From Atopobiaceae bacterium (GTDB taxonomy: Bacteria > Actinomycetota > Coriobacteriia > Coriobacteriales > Atopobiaceae): a DNA stretch of 15,827 nucleotides. Shown piece after piece: positions 7,255 to 13,644 of this stretch. Location of the stretch: the NCBI GenBank assembly GCA_017460265.1, contig JAFUBJ010000544.1, positions 1 through 15,827 of the forward strand, given 5' to 3'. The notes under the pieces were generated by a model that did not search any database, had not been told where the DNA came from, and saw only the letters and a program-made list of their open reading frames with translations. Positions within the stretch are counted from its first letter, which is position 1. Each line of letters starts with the position of its first letter. The position numbers were made by a program, and so were the translations under genes.

Positions 7255-8100
7255 CTAGGCCTCGGCGGTCGCAAGCTCAAAGAGCGTCTTGACGCGCTCG
7301 GGCGCATCGTCGCGCATGCAAAGCATGAACGTGGCATGTGCCTCGGGATCGGTGATGGGGATTGCCCGACGAGACTCGTGGCGACTGGTGTTCTCGGGCG
7401 CGTTGGTGGTGAAGGTGAGCAGGTTGGACGTACGAACCTGCTGCAGGAAGATGGTGCGGTCGGGCTGGGTCACAAACTGCGCGAAGGGCAGCATGCGCTC
7501 GTGCACCTCATGCCAGAACCCGATGCCACCGTACACAAGGAACGTGAGCCCATCTAACTCGGCAAAGGTAAGCTCGTCACGTTCATAGAGCACATGGCCC
7601 TTGGGCACGTTGGCATACAGGTCTTCGTGCATGAACACAGACGAGCGAATGACAGGCAGACGCGGTGCTTCTGCCGTAACGGCAAAGTCGCAGGCGCCAT
7701 TGATCAAACGCGCCACCGCCTCCTTGGGCGACACGATGTCTGGCTCAAGAATCTCGGTGGGATTCTGCTCCAAAATCAACGAGCTCAGACGCCATGTGGG
7801 TGCCGGCGCCACGCTCGCCACGCGCACGGTGCGCTCGCGCTTTGCCAAGGCGTCAAAGTCGTCGCGCAGGCGCCTCTCCTCGGCAAGAATGGCCTGAGCG
7901 TGTTCAAGCGCCAGACGCCCAGCCGCGTTGATGCTCATGGAATTCTTCGTGCGGTCAAAGAGCTTCTTGCCCAGATCATCCTCAAGACGTTTGAGAGAAC
8001 GCGAGAGGGCGGACTGCGAGAGGTGAAGATCGTCGGCTGCCGCCTGGAGCGTCCCATACCGTGCAATGACATCAAGCTGCCGTAGCTGTTCAAGCTCCAT
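7255..8100 (-). CDS. LysR-family transcriptional regulator
   Basis: A 281-residue LysR-type regulator, slightly short for the family (about 300). The N-terminal winged helix-turn-helix (1-60) shows the signature: VIARYGTLQAAADDLHLSQS followed by ALSRSLKRLEDDLGKKLFDR. A linker helix and a periplasmic-binding-like effector domain (about 85-281) follow, but effector residues cannot be read from sequence. The ATG at 8100 has GGAGG seven bases upstream and gives the standard LysR N-terminus; the frame is open further upstream without a comparable site. It is divergent from the RpiR-family gene, and LysR proteins commonly control a divergent neighbour, so that gene or an unlinked one may be the target. 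Effector unknown. Confidence 0.93.
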   Translation of the reverse strand: MELEQLRQLDVIARYGTLQAAADDLHLSQSALSRSLKRLEDDLGKKLFDRTKNSMSINAAGRLALEHAQAILAEERRLRDDFDALAKRERTVRVASVAPAPTWRLSSLILEQNPTEILEPDIVSPKEAVARLINGACDFAVTAEAPRLPVIRSSVFMHEDLYANVPKGHVLYERDELTFAELDGLTFLVYGGIGFWHEVHERMLPFAQFVTQPDRTIFLQQVRTSNLLTFTTNAPENTSRHESRRAIPITDPEAHATFMLCMRDDAPERVKTLFELATAEA

Positions 8101-8231
8101 TACATGTCCTCCAGATTGCACAGGGCGCAAACTGACTTTCCCTCTTGCAGTGTACATCAAAGGAACGCGCCCACTTTGTGAAGTCAAGGAAGCGGGCCGC
8201 CCCCTAGACCACCAACCTCGACGCGCGGCAA

Positions 8232-8260
8232 GCCTACAATAGCAGTAGCGATTTGTAGGC
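8232..8260. promoter_or_regulatory. Perfect dyad (GCCTACAA, 13 bases, TTGTAGGC) over the rpiR-like promoter
   Basis: GCCTACAA (8232-8239) is repeated as its exact reverse complement TTGTAGGC (8253-8260). The left arm contains TACAAT (8235-8240), a fair -10 hexamer for the RpiR-family gene, so a protein bound here would cover its promoter. The centre is about 40 bases upstream of the ATG at 8289. It could be the operator of the LysR or RpiR regulator on either side; an mRNA hairpin is a weaker alternative because of the 13-base loop. Confidence 0.55.
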
Positions 8261-8288
8261 ACGCCGTGACGAAAATGGCCTGGTCCCC

Positions 8289-9086
8289 ATGCGCCACGCC
8301 CCGGGAGAGAAGCTTCACTTGATCTACGACAAGCTGCAGGTTTACTTGCTGACCGAACTCATGACGCAGAGTTCGGATTCGGCATATGCCGAGATTGCCC
8401 GCTATCTGCTGGGCCATGCCTCCACGTCAGAGGCCCTCTCGATCAAGGAGATTGCCCGCGCGTGCCATGTGGGCACAGGAACCGTATCCCGCTTTTCCAA
8501 AGACGTAGGCTTCGCCAGCTTTGCCGATCTTCGGAAGGCATGCGAGAACAGCCACATCTCTTTTGATGCCGTAGCTGGCAGCACCGCATCTGAGCGCTCA
8601 GAGAGTCTTGCGCGGCACGTTGCGCTTTCGGTTGCACAGGCGGCGGCAAGTTTGGACAAGGCAGCGCTCAAACATCTTGTCGATGACCTGCGCTCCTTTG
8701 ACAAGGTGAGTGCCTACGGGCCGCTCAAGGCGCAGGCCGCCGCCGTCGATCTGCAGGTTGACCTTCTCAGGCAGGGGAAGCTGATATACACCTGCGCCAC
8801 ACCCGCCGAGCAGGCCCAGCGCATAGCATCCGCAAAGGCCGACGAACTCATCTTGATCTTCTCGTACACCGGGACGTACTTTGAGAACAGCGAGCTCGCC
8901 GATTCGCTCAGGCGCCCCGACCGGCCGCGCATCTGGATGATTTGTGGCGACCACGAGAAGGTCCCGGCATTCGTGCACGGGTGCTTGTCCTTCTCGTCAG
9001 ATCACAGCCAGCTTAGCCATCCCTACCAGCTTGAGTGTGTCGCCGGAATCATCGCGCAGGAATACGCGGCAGCCGTGGCGCACTGA
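8289..9086 (+). CDS. MurR/RpiR-family transcriptional regulator (HTH + SIS domain)
   Basis: Up to 265 residues. The N-terminal RpiR helix-turn-helix is clear (LSIKEIARACHVGTGTVSRF, about 50-69, then KDVGFASFADLRKA). A SIS sugar-phosphate-binding domain follows from about 138, with the serine/threonine loop LIFSYTGTYFENSEL at 189-203. Family members sense phosphosugars such as N-acetylmuramate-6-phosphate or glucose-6-phosphate and usually repress sugar-use genes. The start is uncertain: the ATG at 8289 lacks a clear ribosome-binding site, whereas the in-frame TTG at 8319 follows GGGAGAGA (8303-8310) by eight bases and would give a 255-residue protein. It diverges from the LysR gene and converges with the DJ-1 gene. 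Its regulon is not evident here; the GH1 gene 3.5 kb away is one guess. Confidence 0.88.
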   Translation: MRHAPGEKLHLIYDKLQVYLLTELMTQSSDSAYAEIARYLLGHASTSEALSIKEIARACHVGTGTVSRFSKDVGFASFADLRKACENSHISFDAVAGSTASERSESLARHVALSVAQAAASLDKAALKHLVDDLRSFDKVSAYGPLKAQAAAVDLQVDLLRQGKLIYTCATPAEQAQRIASAKADELILIFSYTGTYFENSELADSLRRPDRPRIWMICGDHEKVPAFVHGCLSFSSDHSQLSHPYQLECVAGIIAQEYAAAVAH

Positions 9087-9102
9087 CCTGTGCCACGGCT
9101 GC
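9069..9102. terminator. Hairpin spanning the stop codon of the RpiR-family gene
   Basis: GCAGCCGTGGC (9069-9079) pairs perfectly with GCCACGGCTGC (9092-9102) around a 12-base loop that contains the TGA stop (9084-9086). The 5' arm is therefore coding sequence for the last residues. Only a weak AATCTT follows, so termination may be partial. The DJ-1 gene converges from the right with its stop at 9130. Confidence 0.55.
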
Positions 9103-9129
9103 AATCTTGAGCTGCTATTCCAGTCTATC

Positions 9130-10332
9130 CTAGCGACCGCCAGCCTTTGCATAGAGCAGGCGGCCCTTGATGTAGCTGGGATCGATGCCCAAGGCCTCCA
9201 TGATCTTGAAGGCAAAGGGATAGGGTGTCGCAGGGCCTTGTGACGTGACCACGTTCTGGTCCCAAACGGCAACCTCGTCCGCCACGAACGAAGCGCTCTT
9301 GAGCCTTTCGCCGTAGCCTGTGTAGCCCGTCGCGCACTTGCCAGCAAGCACGCCCGCGGCCTCGAGCACCGTGGTTCCCGAGCACATGGCGCACACGAGC
9401 TTTCCCTGCTCGTCAAACCACCTCAAGGTATCCATCACCTTGTCGTTTGCGATGAGCGGGGCGGCAGCGGTACGCCCACCCGGGACCACGATCACGTCGT
9501 AGTCGCGAACCTCCGGCCCAAACACCTTGTCGGATCTCACATTCATGCCCTGCATGGAGTGCACGAAGGGATCTTCCTGGAAGCGGAAGGTGTGCGCCTC
9601 GACCTCGGCGCGACGCAGCAGGTCGACGATCTGCATGGTCTCGCTCTCCTCGTAGCCCTCAACCATGAGTACGGCAGCCTTGGGAGCGTCAACGCAATGC
9701 GGCTTCTGCTCGAAGGCACGCTCCCCCTCCGCGGCCCACAAGCCCTGCGGAAGCTCCCATGAGGGGGTCCCGCCCTCCACGTCAAAGGCGTTGTAGTACA
9801 CCATGCGCTGCTTGACGGCCTCGCTGTCAACTCCCAGAGCGTCCACCAGGGCATAGGCAAAGGCGTAGGCCGTTGCCGGCCCCTGGCTCGTAATCAGGTT
9901 GCCATCGCGGACAACCACCTCGTCAACCCACGTCGCGGACTCGTCCTCAATCTTGGGAGCGGTCTCGGGATAGCAAGTGAAACGCCTGCCTGCCAAAATG
10001 CCCGCACGGTCAAGCGCAATCGGCGCTGCGCAGATGGCGCAGACCCACTTGCCCGCATCGTTCATGGCACGCAACGCTTCCTGGAAACGGTCGTCCGCAC
10101 GCATGGCGTCTGCCCCACCATAGCCGCCAGGGAGCACGACCATATCGTAGCCATCAAGCGTACCGTCAAAGACCACGTCGGTGCGCACGACAATCTCATG
10201 GCCGCCCGCGACCTCCGCAGACGTAAGGCCCACCATGTCACACTCGATCTCAGCCCTCCTGAAGACATCGACCAGAGCAAGACCTTCGCCCTCTTCGAAC
10301 CCCGGAGCAATGATTACCGCCACCTTTGCCAT
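9130..10332 (-). CDS. Tandem two-domain DJ-1/PfpI family protein
   Basis: A 400-residue protein made of two DJ-1/PfpI domains; single-domain members are about 180-190 residues. Domain 1 (about 1-190) has E14 in PGFEEGE and nucleophile-elbow C101 in CAICAAPIALDRAG. Domain 2 (about 215-400) has E229 in EGYEESE and C317 in CAMCSGTTVLEAAG. Both repeat the later motif (L/V)TSQGPAT followed by YxFA, showing internal duplication. Both elbow cysteines and acidic partners are retained, so both halves could be active. Known activities include protein/nucleotide deglycase, glyoxalase and chaperone functions in oxidative or carbonyl stress; which applies is not readable. The ATG at 10332 follows AAGGAG by seven bases. 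It is divergent from a flavin-reductase-like gene, in keeping with a redox or stress role. Confidence 0.9.
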   Translation of the reverse strand: MAKVAVIIAPGFEEGEGLALVDVFRRAEIECDMVGLTSAEVAGGHEIVVRTDVVFDGTLDGYDMVVLPGGYGGADAMRADDRFQEALRAMNDAGKWVCAICAAPIALDRAGILAGRRFTCYPETAPKIEDESATWVDEVVVRDGNLITSQGPATAYAFAYALVDALGVDSEAVKQRMVYYNAFDVEGGTPSWELPQGLWAAEGERAFEQKPHCVDAPKAAVLMVEGYEESETMQIVDLLRRAEVEAHTFRFQEDPFVHSMQGMNVRSDKVFGPEVRDYDVIVVPGGRTAAAPLIANDKVMDTLRWFDEQGKLVCAMCSGTTVLEAAGVLAGKCATGYTGYGERLKSASFVADEVAVWDQNVVTSQGPATPYPFAFKIMEALGIDPSYIKGRLLYAKAGGR

Positions 10333-10397
10333 GTGAAACTCCTTCCCGCGTTGACCTGACACCCACCTTAGTGCCTGGCCGCATCGCGTGGAGAGGA

Positions 10398-10436
10398 TTT
10401 CCAATTTCTGGAAAACTCTTGCCACCATCAGGCAAG
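10398..10436. promoter_or_regulatory. Two adjacent dyads between the DJ-1 and flavin-reductase-like genes
   Basis: TTTCCA (10398-10403) and TGGAAA (10409-10414) form a perfect inverted repeat with a 5-base centre. CTTGCC (10418-10423) and GGCAAG (10431-10436) form another with a 7-base centre. A third small dyad, CCTGC-GTG-GCAGG, is at 10448-10460. They fill the middle of the 186-base divergent intergenic region and lie upstream of the predicted -10 at 10475, so they are operator candidates. No binding protein is identified. Confidence 0.4.
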
Positions 10437-10471
10437 GAAACGTTCGCCCTGCGTGGCAGGCATTCGGGTTT

Positions 10472-10480
10472 TGGTATAGT
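10472..10480 (+). promoter_or_regulatory. Extended -10 promoter element for the flavin-reductase-like gene
   Basis: TG at 10472-10473, one base, then TATAGT (10475-10480) makes a good extended -10. Transcription would start near 10487, leaving a leader of about 30 bases. There is no recognisable -35 hexamer at 10452-10457, as is common for extended -10 promoters. Confidence 0.5.
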
Positions 10481-10518
10481 GCTCACGTGCCCAGACTTCC
10501 CCATTCTAAGGAGCAGCC

Positions 10519-11025
10519 ATGCCCGCAAACATCCCCCAGCGCTTTCTTGATGCACAGGCCGAGTTCGTCCACCGCGTCAACGACGACTGGGCGCTCGTGA
10601 CCGCGGGAACCGAGGGCAACGGTTGGAACACCATGACCATCGGCTGGGGAACGGCGGGCGTGCTCTGGAGCAGGCCAACCGTGACGGTCTTCGTCCACCC
10701 CTGGAGACACACGCACCAGTTTCTGCTTGAGAACGACTACTTCACCGTCCAGCTCTTTGACAACGAGCACAAGCATGACCTTGGGATCCTTGGCAGCAAG
10801 AGCGGGCGCGACGGCGACAAGGTGGCGCTCACCTCGCTCACGCCCAAGGCCCTCGAGCAAGGCATGACCTTCGAAGAGGCCACGACCACGCTCGTGTGCA
10901 AGAAGATCTATACGCATGCCATCGAGCTCGAGAAGATGCCCTCCGACATCCGCGCGGGCCTCGGCGCCTTCTATAGGGACGATGCCCACACCGTTTTTGT
11001 GGGAGAGCTCATCGACGTCCTGTAG
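10519..11025 (+). CDS. Flavin reductase-like FMN-binding split-barrel protein
   Basis: A 168-residue cytoplasmic protein of the flavin reductase-like family. The stretch WNTMTIGWGTAGVLWSRP followed by VTVFVHPWRHTHQF is the typical FMN-phosphate-binding region of the split barrel, and FTVQLF with the later LGILGSKSGRDGDK continues the family pattern. Members bind FMN and reduce flavins or other small acceptors with NAD(P)H; some serve as reductase partners of monooxygenases. The ATG at 10519 follows AAGGAG (about 10509-10514). It is a single-gene unit, divergent from the DJ-1 gene and convergent with GH1. A link to the ABM-domain protein at 14562 (a monooxygenase-type fold) is possible but not supported by adjacency. 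Confidence 0.88.
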   Translation: MPANIPQRFLDAQAEFVHRVNDDWALVTAGTEGNGWNTMTIGWGTAGVLWSRPTVTVFVHPWRHTHQFLLENDYFTVQLFDNEHKHDLGILGSKSGRDGDKVALTSLTPKALEQGMTFEEATTTLVCKKIYTHAIELEKMPSDIRAGLGAFYRDDAHTVFVGELIDVL

Positions 11026-11029
11026 CCAA

Positions 11030-11048
11030 GACCGGGCCACAGCCGGTC
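11030..11048. terminator. Short hairpin between the flavin-reductase-like and GH1 genes
   Basis: GACCGG (11030-11035) pairs with CCGGTC (11043-11048) around a 7-base loop, in the 30-base gap between two converging stop codons. No T-tract follows on either strand. It is the only candidate terminator in this gap, hence modest confidence. Confidence 0.4.
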
Positions 11049-11055
11049 CGACTCC

Positions 11056-12525
11056 CTACTCCTCCCAGAGGCATCCGCCCTGGGTCTCGATGACGTGCTT
11101 CATCCAGTCGTAGCTCTTCTTCTTGGTGCGGCGTAGCGTGCCGTTGCCCTTGTCGTCCATGTCGACGTAGATAAAGCCGTAGCGCTTGGCCATCTCGCCC
11201 GTGGAGAGCGAAACCAGATCGAGCGGCCCCCACATGGTGTAGCCAAAGCAGTTGATGCCGTCTTCCAGGATGGCCTGCATCATGCACTTGAAGTGTTCGC
11301 GCAGGTAATCGATGCGGTAGTCGTCCTCGACATAGCCGTTCTCGTCGGCCTCGTCGATGGCGCCCATGCCGTTCTCAACCACAAAGACGGGCTTCTCGTA
11401 GCGGTCAGCCAGCTCGTTGAGCACATAGCGAAGGCCCAGCGGGTCGATCGGCCAGCCCCACGGCGTGTTGGGCAGGTAGGGGTTGCCGTCACCACCCATA
11501 ACCTCCTTGGCACGCGGATGACCTGCGCAGATGGTGTTGGAGCGATAGTAGCTGATGCTCACGAAGTCAAGCGGGCCAGCCGCGAGCGTCTCTTCGTCGC
11601 CCTCCTGCATGTGCAGCTCCACGCCCTTGTCGGCCCACATCTCGCGTGCGAAGGCCGGGTAGTGCCCACGCACCATGGTGTCGATATAGTAGAAGCTCTG
11701 GCGACGCTTCTGCATCTGCGCGAAGACGTCCTCGGGCTTGCAGGTGGCAGGATAGAAGGCGCTAAAGGCATACATGGTGCCAAACATCGAGCCAGGCATC
11801 ATCTTGTGCCCCATCTCAACCGCCCTGGCGCTTCCCAAGAACATGTTGTGCACGGCGTTGTAGTGCGTGTTGTTGTCAGACTGGTGCGTCCCGCACGAGG
11901 CATAGCCGCGCACGGCGTTGATCTCGTTGAAGGTGAGCCAGTACTTGACCTTGCCGCCAAAGCGCTCAAAGAGCGCCTTGCAATAGCGCACGTAAAGGTC
12001 GATGGTCTCGCGGCTCGACCAGCCGTCAAGCTTCTCGGCAAGCTCGAAGGGCAGCTCGTCGTGGTGGATGGTCACGAGCGGCTGCATCCCCAGTTCGAGG
12101 CACTTGTCAATAATGCCCTCGTAGAAGGCCATGCCCGCCTCGTTGGGCTGCTCCTCAAACCCCGTTGGGAAGATGCGGCTCCAGCAGATGGAGAAGCGGT
12201 ACACGTTCATGCCCATGCCAGCAAGCAGCTCAAGGTCCTCTTCCCAGTGGTGATAGTGGTCCACCGCCTTGTGGCTGGGGTAGTACTGTCCCTCCAGAAG
12301 TACGGGCACTGCCCCCTCAGGCAATGGGTCGGCAAAGAAGAAGCTGCTGCGGGCACGGCCCGTGGTGCCGTCGGCAAGGCGATACGTAATGCCACGCGGG
12401 TTTTCCTGACTGCCATCCGTTTCGAAGTCGTGCGTGGTAAGGCCTCGGCCCCCTTCGTCAAAGCCACCCTCAAACTGGAAGTCTGCCGTCGCTCCACCCC
12501 ACAGGAAGTCCTTCGAAAGCTGCAT
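11056..12525 (-). CDS. GH1 6-phospho-beta-glucosidase
   Basis: A 489-residue glycoside hydrolase family 1 enzyme of normal length. It opens FLWGGATADFQFEGG, the family N-terminal signature. The acid/base is E201 in LTFNEINAV and the nucleophile is E384 in VVENGMGA. S441, K447 and Y449 in STGEMAKRYGFIYVD fit the S-x6-x-K-x-Y spacing that binds the substrate's 6-phosphate, so it should cleave 6-phospho-beta-glucosides (cellobiose-6-P, arbutin- or salicin-6-P type) made during PTS uptake, in the cytosol. The ATG at 12525 follows AAGGGG by six bases. No PTS transporter or BglG antiterminator lies next to it. It diverges from a HAD phosphatase gene, and its predicted promoter carries a palindrome at the start point. 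Confidence 0.93.
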   Translation of the reverse strand: MQLSKDFLWGGATADFQFEGGFDEGGRGLTTHDFETDGSQENPRGITYRLADGTTGRARSSFFFADPLPEGAVPVLLEGQYYPSHKAVDHYHHWEEDLELLAGMGMNVYRFSICWSRIFPTGFEEQPNEAGMAFYEGIIDKCLELGMQPLVTIHHDELPFELAEKLDGWSSRETIDLYVRYCKALFERFGGKVKYWLTFNEINAVRGYASCGTHQSDNNTHYNAVHNMFLGSARAVEMGHKMMPGSMFGTMYAFSAFYPATCKPEDVFAQMQKRRQSFYYIDTMVRGHYPAFAREMWADKGVELHMQEGDEETLAAGPLDFVSISYYRSNTICAGHPRAKEVMGGDGNPYLPNTPWGWPIDPLGLRYVLNELADRYEKPVFVVENGMGAIDEADENGYVEDDYRIDYLREHFKCMMQAILEDGINCFGYTMWGPLDLVSLSTGEMAKRYGFIYVDMDDKGNGTLRRTKKKSYDWMKHVIETQGGCLWEE

Positions 12526-12549
12526 GGCACGCCCCTTTCAATCTATGCG

Positions 12550-12576
12550 TCAGTCTTTGAACTGATGTTGAACATC
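12550..12576. promoter_or_regulatory. Palindrome at the GH1 transcription start, candidate operator
   Basis: GATGTTGAACATC (12564-12576) is a perfect 13-bp palindrome with a central G. Next to it, TCAGT (12550-12554) and ACTGA (12561-12565) form a second dyad. The predicted minus-strand -10 (12586-12581) places the start point near 12574, inside the palindrome, which is the arrangement expected for a repressor operator. The repressor is not encoded beside it; the RpiR-family protein is one candidate. Confidence 0.5.
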
Positions 12577-12580
12577 TCCC

Positions 12581-12610
12581 ATTATCGTCTTTTCACCCAT
12601 CCCAACACAA
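12581..12610 (-). promoter_or_regulatory. Predicted promoter of the GH1 gene
   Basis: On the minus strand GATAAT (12586-12581) matches TATAAT at five of six positions. TTGTGT (12610-12605) lies 18 bases upstream as a weak -35. The leader to the ATG at 12525 would be about 50 bases. Confidence 0.45.
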
Positions 12611-12623
12611 CGATGCCCAACGC

Positions 12624-12652
12624 TTGTACTAGGATGTCATAAGGTTGACAAT
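12624..12652 (+). promoter_or_regulatory. Possible promoter of the HAD phosphatase gene
   Basis: TTGTAC (12624-12629) and GACAAT (12647-12652) are separated by 17 bases, each matching consensus at four of six positions. Transcription would start near 12659, just ahead of the GGAGG at 12671. The perfect TTGACA at 12645 is too close to the start codon to serve as a -35 for this gene. Confidence 0.3.
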
Positions 12653-12680
12653 GAGCTGGTTTCGAGCATCGGAGGCTTGC

Positions 12681-13511
12681 ATGATTGATAAGGTCACGGC
12701 CGTCATCGCAGACGTCGACGGCACCATTAACGTCAAAGGATCCAAGCCCATGCCCCGCACCCTCGCGGCACTTGAGCGCCTGCATGAACGTGGCATCCTC
12801 TTTGGCACCGCATCGGGCCGCCCACTCGATCACCGCTCGCTCGACAAGGCCAAGGAGTGGGGCCTTTCCTTTGAGTTTGACCTTGCCATCGGCATGAACG
12901 GGGGCGATGTCTGGGACAAGGATCACGACGGCATCGAGCATATCATGCGCCTGAGCAAGGACTACATCCAGGAGATCTGCGAGTTCATGTGGCCTCTTGA
13001 CTGCAACGTCATCGTGTACGAGAACGCCTACGACCACGTGCTGGTCAAGCGTCGTGACGAGCGCCTTGAGCAGAGCATCTATCGCAACGGCTCCGTGGTG
13101 GAGCTTTCGACGCCCGCCATCATGGCCGAGCACGACACCGGCAAGATCGAGATCCAATATGACCCCGAGGTTCCGGGGCTCATGGAGGAGATTGAGGCTG
13201 TGGTCAACGCGCACAAGTCTCCTAACTGGGCAGATGTGCGCACCTTTGCGGGCACCGTCGAGTTCATGACGCCGGGCCTTGACAAGGGCGTGGGGCTGCG
13301 CCGCTATGCCGAGCGCAACAACATCCCCATTGGCGAGATCATGGCCTTTGGCGACATGGACAACGACGTTGCCATGATCGCGGCAGCCGGCTGGGGCGTT
13401 GCCATGGCAAACGGCTGCGACGATGCCAAGGCCGTAGCCAAGGCCGTCACGGAGTATGGCGTGCTCGAGGATGGTATGGGCCGCTACCTCGAGAAGTACG
13501 TCCTCGTCTAG
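12681..13511 (+). CDS. Cof-type HAD-superfamily hydrolase (sugar-phosphate phosphatase)
   Basis: A 276-residue cytosolic HAD phosphatase of the Cof/IIB type. Motif I is ADVDGT with nucleophile D11 and acid/base D13. Motif II is FGTASGRP (S45 probably the phosphate-binding Ser/Thr). Motif III is K202 in LDKGVGL, and motif IV is FGDMDNDVAMI (223-233) with the magnesium-binding acids. The large cap between motifs II and III (about 80-190) is typical of Cof proteins, which dephosphorylate sugar phosphates, pyridoxal phosphate or flavin nucleotides with broad specificity. The ATG at 12681 follows GGAGG (12671-12675) by five bases. It is divergent from the phospho-beta-glucosidase, which would suit a role in relieving sugar-phosphate build-up, but the substrate is unproven. 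Confidence 0.92.
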   Translation: MIDKVTAVIADVDGTINVKGSKPMPRTLAALERLHERGILFGTASGRPLDHRSLDKAKEWGLSFEFDLAIGMNGGDVWDKDHDGIEHIMRLSKDYIQEICEFMWPLDCNVIVYENAYDHVLVKRRDERLEQSIYRNGSVVELSTPAIMAEHDTGKIEIQYDPEVPGLMEEIEAVVNAHKSPNWADVRTFAGTVEFMTPGLDKGVGLRRYAERNNIPIGEIMAFGDMDNDVAMIAAAGWGVAMANGCDDAKAVAKAVTEYGVLEDGMGRYLEKYVLV

Positions 13512-13549
13512 CGGGCTCCTCACCGCCTTCCATAGACATTTTTAGCAAG

Positions 13550-13591
13550 ACGTCAACTTGTGGACTCATCCGCCGAGTCGACACATGACGT
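13550..13591. promoter_or_regulatory. Multi-part 42-bp dyad upstream of the amidohydrolase gene
   Basis: Three nested inverted segments share one centre: ACGTCA (13550-13555) with TGACGT (13586-13591), TGTG (13559-13562) with CACA (13582-13585), and GACTC (13563-13567) with GAGTC (13575-13579). The arms are interrupted by ACT on the left and GA on the right, and the centre is 7 bases. It lies 38 bases after the HAD stop and 53 bases before the amidohydrolase start. It could be a large operator or a bulged terminator hairpin for the HAD gene; no clean T-tract follows. Confidence 0.45.
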
Positions 13592-13644
13592 TGGCTGATT
13601 TTGTGTGCATACTTGATGGTAGGAAACCCATCGAGAGGAGCCCC

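Noticed and set aside
11293..12642. Long plus-strand open frame opposite the GH1 gene
   Set aside because: It mirrors the codon-position GC of GH1 and has no family resemblance, while the GH1 reading has both catalytic motifs intact.
12645..12650. Perfect TTGACA hexamer before the HAD gene
   Set aside because: A matching -10 would fall at about 12668-12673, inside the ribosome-binding site, leaving almost no leader, and no -10-like sequence is there.
11056..13511. Complete beta-glucoside PTS operon
   Set aside because: No EII transporter or antiterminator gene is present; GH1 and the HAD gene are divergent single genes, so only a functional link can be suggested.
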